A DNA stretch of 64,000 nucleotides from contig CAIKMJ010000022.1 in NCBI GenBank assembly GCA_903828455.1, forward strand, positions 124,001-188,000, in the 5' to 3' direction. Positions 8,188 to 15,855 of this stretch are shown here, in pieces. Numbering within the stretch: the stretch's first letter is position 1; the number at the start of each line of letters is the position of its first letter. The position numbers and the translations under genes were made by a program. Source of the stretch: an uncultured Acidobacteriia bacterium. GTDB taxonomy: Bacteria > Acidobacteriota > Terriglobia > Bryobacterales > Bryobacteraceae. The notes below the pieces were generated by a model. That model ran no database searches, was not told the origin of the DNA, and saw only the letters and a program-made list of their open reading frames with translations.

Positions 8188-8954
8188 CGTTTCCTCCACA
8201 GCCAGCTGTCGGGCCAGTAAGTAATGTTGTTGCGCAGGGTGCTGCGGTTGAAGAGCCACGCGGGCTGGCGCATCTCGAATTCGGGATGCTTTGCAGCAAA
8301 TTCGAGTGCCGCCGAAGAGGGATTGTCGTCGGCCCAGGAGGGATCGCCGCCGGGCACGTCCGTCAGATCCCGCATGATGCCGTCCGCCGCCACGATGCAC
8401 GAACCTGGGGTCACGAGCGGCGAATACGCTTCCAGTTCACCGGCCACATGCGCCTTCGTGTGATTGGAATCGAGCAGCACCATCACCGTTTCGCCGGGCC
8501 GCACGAGCTGGCGCACGGCTTCCACCGTGGCCGGCGCGATGGCGTCGCCCTCGATCATCTTAATGCGGTGCGAGAGCCGGTGCGAGGCGATCGCGGTCCG
8601 CGTGTCTTCCGGAATGTGCACGTCGACGCCGATAATCCGGCCCTTGCGCAGGGTCTCACAGATGGTGGCGTTGAACAGCAGCGAGCCGCCGCTGTAAATC
8701 CCGGTTTCGATAATGACGTCCGGCTGCAGCGCCACAATGACTTCCTGCAGCCGCACCAGGTCTTCGGGCAGCTGCAGAATGGGCCGACCGAACCAGGTGA
8801 AGGTGAAGTAGTAGTGGAGCGCCCAGCCGCACCGCACCCATTCGCGGCTCAGAAGCTCGAACGCTTCACGGCTGTAGAGCGGTATTTCGCGCGGCGCGGC
8901 GCCGCTGTCTTGTGTGGTCAGGATACCCGTGTCGGTATCGAAGCTGAACTTCAT
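8184..8954 (-). CDS. Cephalosporin hydroxylase (CmcI)-family protein
   Basis: A 256-residue Rossmann-fold protein of the CmcI family (cephalosporin hydroxylase/rhamnosyl O-methyltransferase), which are SAM-dependent methyltransferase-like enzymes common in O-antigen and glycolipid loci. The SAM-binding loop is IIETGIYSGGS (81-91), followed by VDVHIPED and VLLDSNHTKAHV, where the Asp-Ser-Asn-His stretch forms the probable metal/substrate site. The start is ATG 8952-8954; the frame is open to 9035 but nothing family-like precedes MKFSFDTDTG. It is the first gene of the four-gene operon reading toward 5202. Confidence 0.83.
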   Translation of the reverse strand: MKFSFDTDTGILTTQDSGAAPREIPLYSREAFELLSREWVRCGWALHYYFTFTWFGRPILQLPEDLVRLQEVIVALQPDVIIETGIYSGGSLLFNATICETLRKGRIIGVDVHIPEDTRTAIASHRLSHRIKMIEGDAIAPATVEAVRQLVRPGETVMVLLDSNHTKAHVAGELEAYSPLVTPGSCIVAADGIMRDLTDVPGGDPSWADDNPSSAALEFAAKHPEFEMRQPAWLFNRSTLRNNITYWPDSWLWRKR

Positions 8955-9033
8955 GAATTTGGCCGGATTCCGTATTATCTCAGCATTGCCGACGCTCCGG
9001 GCGCGCCGCACCGCGGCGGGCGGAGCCGCGCAC

Positions 9034-9072
9034 AAAAAAGACCGCGTCCCGGGCGTGCCGGAACGCGGTCTT
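9034..9072 (-). terminator. Intrinsic terminator after the dihaem cytochrome c gene
   Basis: A perfect 10-bp inverted repeat, AAGACCGCGT at 9038-9047 and ACGCGGTCTT at 9063-9072, with a 15-nt loop. On the minus strand it is followed by a run of T (bases 9039 to 9034). It sits 35 bp past the stop of the cytochrome gene and upstream of the CmcI operon, separating the two units. Confidence 0.9.
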
Positions 9073-9107
9073 CAGAGCTCCTGTCGAAAAGCTATTGCGA
9101 GTGCAGC

Positions 9108-9479
9108 TTACTCTTTGGCTGCGGGAGCGGACACCGGCATCATGGCGCCGCGGTGGCAGGTGTAGCAGGTGACGTGTTCCTTGCTGTCGGCGAACGCCTT
9201 GTTGATGTTTTCCACCATGGCGAACATCATGCGCGCGGTGACCTTCATTTCCTTGGTGTCCACGGAGCGGTCCTCTTCATGGCAGTCCACGCACTTGGCG
9301 CCCAGTCCGACTTCGGCCGCTTTCATCCCGGCGCGATAGTTTTCCGCCGTCAGCACCTTGAGGTTCTTCGGGGGCGTTGCGGCCTTTTTGGGCGCGGCGG
9401 GCGCCTGTGCCAGCAGACTTGCCCCGAGCAGCAGACTTGCCGCGGAGATGGTGAGGACAGCGATGAGAGGGTTGCGCAT
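9108..9479 (-). CDS. Secreted dihaem c-type cytochrome, reaction-centre cytochrome-like
   Basis: A 123-residue exported cytochrome. An N-terminal signal sequence (RNPLIAVLTISAASLLLG) precedes two haem-attachment sites, CVDCH at 63-67 and CYTCH at 105-109. The spacing, with helical MMFAMVENINKAF between them, resembles half of the photosynthetic reaction centre cytochrome c subunit family, often found as short periplasmic proteins in non-phototrophic acidobacteria. It presumably carries electrons in the periplasm; no partner is adjacent. The start is ATG 9477-9479, which places the signal peptide at the N-terminus. The upstream extension to 9503 adds eight residues and is less likely. Confidence 0.85.
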   Translation of the reverse strand: MRNPLIAVLTISAASLLLGASLLAQAPAAPKKAATPPKNLKVLTAENYRAGMKAAEVGLGAKCVDCHEEDRSVDTKEMKVTARMMFAMVENINKAFADSKEHVTCYTCHRGAMMPVSAPAAKE

Positions 9480-9544
9480 GGGATGCAGTATAGCCGATTC
9501 CACACCAAATCAATATAAATGTTTAGTAAATGCAGCGGCTGACG

Positions 9545-9610
9545 CTGAGATCCATTCTCAGTAATTCCTATAGGGAATACGGTATACTCACAGTCAGACC
9601 TCGACTGACT
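9545..9610. promoter_or_regulatory. Cluster of three inverted repeats around a TATACT box
   Basis: Between the cytochrome gene and the TSUP gene, three short inverted repeats follow each other: 9545-9550/9556-9561 (CTGAGA/TCTCAG), 9564-9568/9574-9578 (ATTCC/GGAAT) and 9592-9597/9605-9610 (AGTCAG/CTGACT). A TATACT box at 9583-9588 is a good -10 element for the rightward TSUP gene, and the third repeat would span its transcription start. At least one is likely an operator; the first could also be an RNA hairpin. Confidence 0.45.
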
Positions 9611-9626
9611 TCACGGATCACTCGTT

Positions 9627-10388
9627 TTGGAAATACTTGCTGGATTCCTGATCGCCCTCGCCATCGGTATAACCGGAGTTGGCGCGGGCAGCATTACTGC
9701 ACCGATTCTGATCCTCTTTTTCCATGAATCGGCGGCGGATGCCGTCACGACGGCGCTGGTTTTCGGCACGGTGGTGAAGCTGATCGCGACCCCCGTCTAC
9801 CTCGCCCGCGGGCATGTCAACTTCTCTGTTTTGAAATACATGGCGCTCGGAGGGCTGCCGGCGACGCTGATCGGGAGCCTCGTTCTGATCCGGCTGCACG
9901 AAAAGGCGCTGACCTCGCCTGTGCTGCTGATTGTGGGCTGCATTGTACTCATCACGGCCGGCGCCACGCTTTGGCGCAGCCTGGCGAAGACGATCGCGCT
10001 GCGGCCGGCGATTCATCCGAAGTGGCTGGCGTGGATTGTGGCGCCGATCGGCTTCGAAGTCGGATTCTCGTCGGCCGGCGCGGGGGCGCTGGGCACGATT
10101 GTTCTGATGCGTTATACGGATCTTGCCCCGGCGGATCTGGTCGGCACCGACATCGCATTTGGGTTGCTGCTCTCGGTCTTCGCGGGCGGCGTTCATGCCA
10201 GCGTGACTGGTGTGCCGTGGCACACGCTGATCCGGCTGCTGATTGGCGGCGTGCCGGCGGTGTTGATCGGGACGCAGCTGATCCGCGTGGTATCGGCCCG
10301 CAAGATGCGGATTGCGTTGTGCTTCTGGCTGATTTACATCGGCGGACAGCTGGCGTGGCGGGGCGCGGCCGGGCTCATGGGAGCCTGA
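9627..10388 (+). CDS. TSUP-family (TauE/SafE) anion exporter
   Basis: A 253-residue inner-membrane protein with seven to eight hydrophobic helices and the tandem TSUP half-repeats: GxxxGxGAGSITAPIL near the N-terminus and FEVGFSSAGAGALGT in the middle. The family exports sulfite, sulfonates or other organosulfur anions. The start is TTG 9627, because the protein begins right at the first helix (MEILAGFLIALAIGITGVGAGS) and no ATG or GTG is available. No strong ribosome binding site is seen. The promoter region has several inverted repeats, suggesting regulated expression. The substrate is unknown. Confidence 0.88.
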   Translation: MEILAGFLIALAIGITGVGAGSITAPILILFFHESAADAVTTALVFGTVVKLIATPVYLARGHVNFSVLKYMALGGLPATLIGSLVLIRLHEKALTSPVLLIVGCIVLITAGATLWRSLAKTIALRPAIHPKWLAWIVAPIGFEVGFSSAGAGALGTIVLMRYTDLAPADLVGTDIAFGLLLSVFAGGVHASVTGVPWHTLIRLLIGGVPAVLIGTQLIRVVSARKMRIALCFWLIYIGGQLAWRGAAGLMGA

Positions 10389-10415
10389 TCCCGGGCGGGC
10401 TGCATACGCCCGGCC

Positions 10416-10472
10416 TTGCGGGTGCACCGAAAGCGCCACTATATTAGGGGCTGCGCGGAGCGACGTACGTCG
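10416..10472 (+). promoter_or_regulatory. Candidate promoter and palindromic operator of ggt
   Basis: TTGCGG (10416-10421) and TATATT (10440-10445) are separated by 18 nt and resemble a sigma-70 promoter. A perfect 12-bp palindrome, CGACGTACGTCG, lies at 10461-10472, just after the expected transcription start and 36 bp before the ggt start codon. This is a plausible repressor site. Confidence 0.4.
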
Positions 10473-10508
10473 TGACCCGCGCGCCAGGTGAAACCGGAGG
10501 CCGCTGTT

Positions 10509-12215
10509 GTGAGGACCGTCCCAATGTCGAACCGAAACTGGTGCGAGGCAGTGGTCGTGCTGGCGCTCTGCATCCTGCCGCCTGTTCTTCCGGCGCAGCA
10601 GCCGGGCCGGACTTATGGCCGCTCGAACGTGATCACGCAGCAGGGAATCGTTGCCACCAGTCAGGTGCTGGCGTCGCAGGCGGGCGTGCAGATCCTGGCC
10701 AAAGGAGGCTCGGCGGTGGATGCCGCCATCGCGGCCAACGCGGTGCTGGGGGTGACGGAGCCGCTGATGACCGGTCTCGGCGGCGATCTGTTCGTCACGT
10801 ATTGGGATGCCAGGAGCGGTAAGCTCACGGGGCTGAACAGTTCCGGCTCGGCGCCGAAAGGGCTGACGCCCGGGTTCCTCGCCGGCAAGGGGATTGGGAA
10901 CATGCCGGCGGCCGGTATCCACAGCGTGACCGTGCCTGGCGCGGTGCGCGGCTGGTGGGCGATGCACCAGCGTTTCGGCAGGCTGCCCTGGAAGGATTTG
11001 TTTCAGGCCGCCATCGCTTACGCCGAACAGGGTTACCCGGTACACGAGGGCATTCAGGAGATCTGGGCGTCGCCGTATACGGTGCGCGGGTTGCAGGCCA
11101 ATGAGGAATCGTCGCGCGTGTTCCTGCCGGGCGGGAAGGCGCCGGCGGTGGGGCAGCTGATTCGCGACCCCGAAATGGGCCACGCGTTCCGGCTGATTGC
11201 CGAGCAGGGCCCCGACGCGTTCTATAAAGGCGAAATCGCCCAGGCGATCCTGAAGACCTCGCAGCATCTCGGGGGCACCATGACGGCCGAAGATCTGGCG
11301 GGTTTCGCGCCGGAGTTCGTGGAACCGATCTCCATCGACTATCGGGGCTGGCGCGTGTACGAACTTCCGCCCAACGGGCAGGGCGTGGCGGCGCTCGAGA
11401 TGCTGAAGATCATGGGCACCCGCCCGCCTTCGGCGATGGGACCGTTCAGCCCCGCCGAGTGGCACTACCGCATTGAAGCGATGAAGCTGGCGTATTCGGA
11501 CGTTCACCGTTACGTGGCCGATCCGCGGACCTACGCAGCGCCCGTGGCGGGCCTGCTGTCCGATAGTTATGCAAAAAAGCGCGCGGCGCTGATCAAACCG
11601 GAGCGAGCCAACTGCGGCGTTGCGGCGGGGGAGCCGGTGGGCAGCAACACGACTTACCTGACGGTTGTGGATAAGGACGGCAACATTGCCAGCTGGATAC
11701 AGAGCGTGTATTCGTTCTTCGGCTCGAGGGTCACGACGGAAGGCATGGGCTTTGTGCTGCAGAACCGCGGGGCGGCATTCACTCTGGAACCGGGGCATCC
11801 CAACGTACTGGCTGGCGGCAAGCGTCCGTTCCACACCATTATTCCGGCGTACATGGAAAAGGGCGACGAGCATATCGGCTTCGGCATCATGGGCGGCGCG
11901 GTGCAGCCGTTGGCCCACGCGCAGTTCGTGTCGAACTACGTGGATTTTGGCATGAATCTGCAGGAGGCGCTCGAGGCACCGAGGTTTGCCAAAAGCAGCG
12001 CGGAAGGCTGCGATGTCGCCGTGGAACTGCGGGTTCCGGCGGCGACGGTGCGGAAGCTTTCCGAACAGGGCCACGTTGTGGAGGTGCTGCGCGAATATTC
12101 CGAATCGATGGGCCGCGGCCAGGCGATTCTGCACAATTCGAAGACCGGCACAAACTTCGCCGCTTCCGATCCGCGTGCCGACGGCGCCGCGCTGCCGGTC
12201 CCGATTGTTCCGTAA
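10509..12215 (+). CDS. ggt: Gamma-glutamyltransferase
   Basis: A 568-residue exported gamma-glutamyltransferase (peptidase family T3), which cleaves glutathione and other gamma-glutamyl compounds in the periplasm. An N-terminal signal peptide (CEAVVVLALCILPPVLPA) is followed by the large subunit. The autoprocessing nucleophile is the first Thr of SNTTYLTVVD, about residue 381, so the small subunit starts there. GGAVQPLAHAQF near the C-terminus matches the oxyanion-hole glycine pair region. GTG 10509 is chosen because GGAGG lies 8 nt upstream (10496-10500). An ATG five codons downstream has no such site. The gene is monocistronic. Confidence 0.93.
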   Translation: MRTVPMSNRNWCEAVVVLALCILPPVLPAQQPGRTYGRSNVITQQGIVATSQVLASQAGVQILAKGGSAVDAAIAANAVLGVTEPLMTGLGGDLFVTYWDARSGKLTGLNSSGSAPKGLTPGFLAGKGIGNMPAAGIHSVTVPGAVRGWWAMHQRFGRLPWKDLFQAAIAYAEQGYPVHEGIQEIWASPYTVRGLQANEESSRVFLPGGKAPAVGQLIRDPEMGHAFRLIAEQGPDAFYKGEIAQAILKTSQHLGGTMTAEDLAGFAPEFVEPISIDYRGWRVYELPPNGQGVAALEMLKIMGTRPPSAMGPFSPAEWHYRIEAMKLAYSDVHRYVADPRTYAAPVAGLLSDSYAKKRAALIKPERANCGVAAGEPVGSNTTYLTVVDKDGNIASWIQSVYSFFGSRVTTEGMGFVLQNRGAAFTLEPGHPNVLAGGKRPFHTIIPAYMEKGDEHIGFGIMGGAVQPLAHAQFVSNYVDFGMNLQEALEAPRFAKSSAEGCDVAVELRVPAATVRKLSEQGHVVEVLREYSESMGRGQAILHNSKTGTNFAASDPRADGAALPVPIVP

Positions 12216-12231
12216 GACGACGCGAGCTGCT

Positions 12232-13065
12232 TTACCAAAGCCCGCGCACGACGATCGCGCCGTAGACCAGCGACAACGCCAGCATCTGCAGGCCCACCCG
12301 CGTCAGCGGCATTTGCAGCGATGCAGTGCTCCTTTGTCGCGCCAGTTCGGCACCGTAGCCCGATGCAGCCACGAGCAGTGCGGCACCGAGCCAGTAGCTG
12401 CCCGCCGCGGCGAGCGCAATTCCCGCCGCTCCAAGCAGCACGATGCAGAAGATCGCAGGCCTGCGGGAGTTTGAAGCGAGATTGCCTGTCCGCGCCGCCA
12501 CACGCGCATCGAGCCGGGCGTGTACGGTGAAGATTCCGGCGGCGGATTGCGCAGCCGTGAGTCCCCAGAGCCGCCAGCACCAGGGCGGAATCGAGCCGGT
12601 CGCTGAGAGCGCGGCGACCAGCGAAGTAGAGGTGAGCACGACCGCGCTCGCCACCTGAAACGCTGTTCCGCGCTGCCGGTTCCGGACGTTCACCAGAATC
12701 GCCAGCCCCGAGAACGCAGCAGCCGCGCCGAAGAGCAGCAGATACAGTTGCCACGGTCCGGTTGCGAGGAGTGAAACGCCGCACGCCAGCATGACCGAAA
12801 GTTCAGCGGCGATCCAGCGCACCGCCAGCGCGGCTTCCGGATGGTGCTGCTTCCACACCCACCGCTGGCGCGCCAGCACCACCAGCGGATCCCTGGCCAT
12901 GAAAACGCAGACGATGGCCGCCAGAGCCGCCGCCTCCTGCCAGCGAAGCGCGCGAGCGAGGATTGCCGCTGCGCAGAACGGCATCAGCAGCATGGCTGTG
13001 GCGCCGTGCTCATGCGGGAAGAACCCGGCGGGGCTCTGATTGGCGCCGGGCGTTGCAGTGGTCAT
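12232..13065 (-). CDS. YwiC-like membrane protein
   Basis: A 277-residue integral membrane protein with about eight hydrophobic segments. The N-terminal PHEHGATAMLLMPF motif corresponds to the PxxHGAWxM motif that defines the YwiC-like family. The family resembles UbiA-type prenyltransferases in size, but the Asp-rich prenyl-binding motifs are absent, so function remains unassigned. The gene converges with ggt (16-bp gap) and follows the RNase H-like gene by 21 bp on the same strand, so those two may be co-transcribed. Confidence 0.8.
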   Translation of the reverse strand: MTTATPGANQSPAGFFPHEHGATAMLLMPFCAAAILARALRWQEAAALAAIVCVFMARDPLVVLARQRWVWKQHHPEAALAVRWIAAELSVMLACGVSLLATGPWQLYLLLFGAAAAFSGLAILVNVRNRQRGTAFQVASAVVLTSTSLVAALSATGSIPPWCWRLWGLTAAQSAAGIFTVHARLDARVAARTGNLASNSRRPAIFCIVLLGAAGIALAAAGSYWLGAALLVAASGYGAELARQRSTASLQMPLTRVGLQMLALSLVYGAIVVRGLW

Positions 13066-13086
13066 GTCCGCCGTCCTGCTTTGACC

Positions 13087-14352
13087 TTAACGCAGCCGCG
13101 GCCCGGCCAGTTTGAGCTTCGGCTGCCGGCCGGTTCGTTCCATGCGTGCTCGCAGGCGCAGTTCGCGGCCCTGCAGCGAGCCGCTGTCTTCGATTTCGCG
13201 CGCGGCGCGCGTACATTCGAGCGCCATCGCGAGGTTCTTCTCGCGGCGCTCGTAGTGCATCGCGAGTTCCTCCCAGGCGCGGCCGCGGTACGCATTCGGC
13301 GACAGAGTCAGATCGATGAACGTGGCCACCGACGCCGCTTCCATCCCCAGCTTCTTTTCCAGCCGGCCGGTCTCATAAAGCGTGCGGAACAGGTGAACAT
13401 CCGGCAGCCCGAGGTCCACCGCCCGCCGCATCATGCGGTGAGCCTCCTCCGCGCGGCCCGCCGCCAGCAGCCATCGCGCGAGGCCCAGCAGATCGGCTCC
13501 GTGCTGCAGACGCACGCCTTCCGGATCGCGGAACGCATTCGGAATCACGCCCGTGAGGCAGGCCAGCGAGAGGATGTCGATTGCGTTATGCACGAACACC
13601 GGCACGAGGCGCAGGGCGCGGCGCGTCCGCACGTATTCGAAGAAGCAGTACGGGATGAGTTCGCCCGGAATGTCTTCATCGCGTTCCACGCCCAGGATTT
13701 CGTTCTCCAGATTCACCAGCCGGCAGTTCTTCAGCCGCAGACTGAACAGACGCCGCGCGCCGTGCAGAAGATCGACGTGTTCGAGGCGCGTGAACGGCGT
13801 GCGCGCGCGGTTCATGGTGAAGCGTGTTTCGAGCAGCGGCGCGTCGTAGGTCCGCCCGTTGTAGGTGATCAGCACGTCGAAGCGGCTCAGGAATGCAGCG
13901 ATTGCGCTCAGCATCGACGCTTCTTCGCTGTAGTCCCGCATGAAGAACTGGCGCACGCGAAACCCCTCTTCGCCGATCGATCCGATTCCCACCAGAAACG
14001 CATATGTGCCGGAGCCGCCCGCAAGGCCGGTCGTCTCGGTATCGAGAAACGCCCACTTTGTGGGATGAGAATCCCGCAGCGCGCCGCCCGAGAGCTGCTC
14101 CAGTTGATCCACGGGCAGCGCGATCAGGTCGGAGACGTCGAAACTGCCGTGCCGTTCATGCCGCGCGTAGAGCTTCTCGCATTCGAAGTGTTTGCCGTGC
14201 GCTGTTTCGACGACCTGCCCGGACAGCAGTTCCTCGATGAACACCGGCGCGGCGGACTTCGGTGGCGCGGCCGGCTCCGGCAGCCCTTCGTATTTGCGAT
14301 CGATCGCCGCAACCGTTTTGCGCAAATGGGCGAGCTGTTCCCGAATATCCAT
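13087..14352 (-). CDS. Ribonuclease H-like (YprB-type DEDD) exonuclease with C-terminal TPR-like helices
   Basis: A 421-residue protein. The central domain is a YprB-like DEDD 3'-5' exonuclease: FLDTETTGLAGGSGTYAF carries the first two acidic residues, LITYNGRTYDAPLLETRF the exo II part, and HNAIDILSLACL the last Asp. The C-terminal 120 residues (LLAAGRAEEAHRMMRRAV onward) are repeated helices of TPR type. It is likely a nucleic-acid processing enzyme of unknown target. ATG 14350-14352 is preferred over a TTG 11 codons upstream. The start region overlaps that of the divergent glycosyltransferase by 27 bp. Confidence 0.83.
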   Translation of the reverse strand: MDIREQLAHLRKTVAAIDRKYEGLPEPAAPPKSAAPVFIEELLSGQVVETAHGKHFECEKLYARHERHGSFDVSDLIALPVDQLEQLSGGALRDSHPTKWAFLDTETTGLAGGSGTYAFLVGIGSIGEEGFRVRQFFMRDYSEEASMLSAIAAFLSRFDVLITYNGRTYDAPLLETRFTMNRARTPFTRLEHVDLLHGARRLFSLRLKNCRLVNLENEILGVERDEDIPGELIPYCFFEYVRTRRALRLVPVFVHNAIDILSLACLTGVIPNAFRDPEGVRLQHGADLLGLARWLLAAGRAEEAHRMMRRAVDLGLPDVHLFRTLYETGRLEKKLGMEAASVATFIDLTLSPNAYRGRAWEELAMHYERREKNLAMALECTRAAREIEDSGSLQGRELRLRARMERTGRQPKLKLAGPRLR

Positions 14353-15840
14353 CTTCGCCGTTCTTTCGCCCTGCCGATAAATCAACTATATCGTGTTCCG
14401 CCGCACATCGCCCTCTTCTGCGACATACTGGGAATTCTGCGCACCGCTCTCTTCTTTATCGGCATCTTCGCGCTGCTGCTTGCGGCGCACCTCTGCCATT
14501 CCGGCGTGCTGTGGGAAGGCGAAGATCTTCCGCTTGCGGCCGCCCTGCAGATGAAACACGGCGCGGTTCTCTATCGCGACGTGTGGTTCGACAAGCCGCC
14601 GCTGGTCCCCGTGTTTTACCTGCTCTGGGGCGCGGCCACCGGTCCGGCGCTGCGTATTGCAGGCGCGCTCTATTCGCTGCTCGCGTGCGTCCTCGCGTAC
14701 CTGATTGCAACCACCGCGTGGACGCGGCGCGAAGGTTATGCCGCGGCGGCATTTCTCGCGTTCTTCCTCACCTTCGATACGCACTCTTCCGTGTTGCCCA
14801 TTGCCGCCGATCTGCTGCTGCTGGTTCCGCATCTGGCTGCGATTTTGTTCGCTTTGCGGAAGCAGCCCTTGTGGAGCGGAGCGGCTGCCGGCGTCGGCTT
14901 CCTGATCAACACGAAGAGCGTGTTCGTGCTCGCTGCCTGTGCGGTGTTCGCGTGGCCCGCCCTGCCGCTGCTGGCAGTCGGATTCGCCGCTCCTCTCGCG
15001 CTCGCCGCCGCGTGGCTGGGCGCAGCGGGAGCCATGCCGGCTTACATCGATCAGGTGTGGCGCTGGTCTTCGGCTTACGCCGCCAGTCCCGTGGTGGCCG
15101 ATCCGGTGCGCAACGGGCTCCTGCGCACGGTGAACTGGCTCGGCTTCCACGCCGCGCTCGTCATTGGAGCCGCACTGCTATGGACGCGTCGCGAGGGCCG
15201 CAAGTACCTGCTCTGGATTGCGATCTGCTATCCCGGCGTGGTGCTCGGCTGGCGCTTTTTTCCGCGCTACTTCTTTCTGATTCTTCCGGCGCTCACGATC
15301 GGCGCGGCCCGCGGAGTTACGGTTGCGCGCAGCCGCGTCGTCAATGCCCTCGTGCTGCTTGCGCTCGCCGTTCCGCTGGTGCGTTTCGGGCCGCGTTACG
15401 TTACGCTTGCGGCCGACCTGCTGCATCACCGGGAATCCAACTGGTCCGACGTCGCGCTCGATCAGGACAGCCGCGCCGCCGCACGGCTGGCGCTCGCCTC
15501 CGCCAGTCCGGACTCCACGTTGTACGTGTGGGGCTACCGGCCCGATATCTTCGTCTACACGGGCCTCGCGCCGGCCAATCGCTACCTCGATTCGCAGGCA
15601 CTCACCGGCGTGCCCGCCGACCGCCATCTCACGCAGTCCCAGGCGGTGACTACGGCCGGTACGCATGAAGCGCGACTCGAACTCGCCGCATCGAAGCCCG
15701 GAATTCTGATTGACGGTCTCAGCCTGTACAATCCGGCGCTCTCGATGGATCATTATGAAGAATTGCGCCCGTGGCTCACGCACTACCGCGAAGCCGGCCG
15801 CACAAAGGGAACGATCATTTATGTCCGAACGGACCATTAG
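14326..15840 (+). CDS. Membrane glycosyltransferase, PMT/ArnT-like
   Basis: About 504 residues with ten or more hydrophobic helices and, in the first periplasmic loop, GEDLPLAAALQMKHG followed by LYRDVWFDKPPL. This is the acidic-motif/YRDxxxxKPP signature of GT39/ArnT-type lipid-linked sugar transferases. The C-terminal periplasmic domain contains YVWGYRPDIFVYTGL, typical of the group. The start is doubtful: ATG 14326 is the only standard in-frame start before the first helix and lies inside the 5' end of the opposite-strand nuclease gene. The real start could be a non-AUG codon near 14428. It is followed 15 bp later by galE, so the two probably form a unit for cell-surface glycan synthesis. 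Confidence 0.8.
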   Translation: MGELFPNIHLRRSFALPINQLYRVPPHIALFCDILGILRTALFFIGIFALLLAAHLCHSGVLWEGEDLPLAAALQMKHGAVLYRDVWFDKPPLVPVFYLLWGAATGPALRIAGALYSLLACVLAYLIATTAWTRREGYAAAAFLAFFLTFDTHSSVLPIAADLLLLVPHLAAILFALRKQPLWSGAAAGVGFLINTKSVFVLAACAVFAWPALPLLAVGFAAPLALAAAWLGAAGAMPAYIDQVWRWSSAYAASPVVADPVRNGLLRTVNWLGFHAALVIGAALLWTRREGRKYLLWIAICYPGVVLGWRFFPRYFFLILPALTIGAARGVTVARSRVVNALVLLALAVPLVRFGPRYVTLAADLLHHRESNWSDVALDQDSRAAARLALASASPDSTLYVWGYRPDIFVYTGLAPANRYLDSQALTGVPADRHLTQSQAVTTAGTHEARLELAASKPGILIDGLSLYNPALSMDHYEELRPWLTHYREAGRTKGTIIYVRTDH

Positions 15841-15855
15841 GACGAACCACTGCTG

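Noticed and set aside
9618-12134. 838-codon open frame on the minus strand opposite the TSUP and ggt genes
   Set aside because: Arg/His/Gln-rich shadow frame of GC-rich genes with no domain-like sequence. The plus strand encodes complete, recognisable proteins here.
12841-14325. Possible N-terminal extension of the glycosyltransferase of about 495 residues
   Set aside because: It is antisense to YwiC-like and RNase H-like genes, lacks any domain, and the protein family starts at the first membrane helix.
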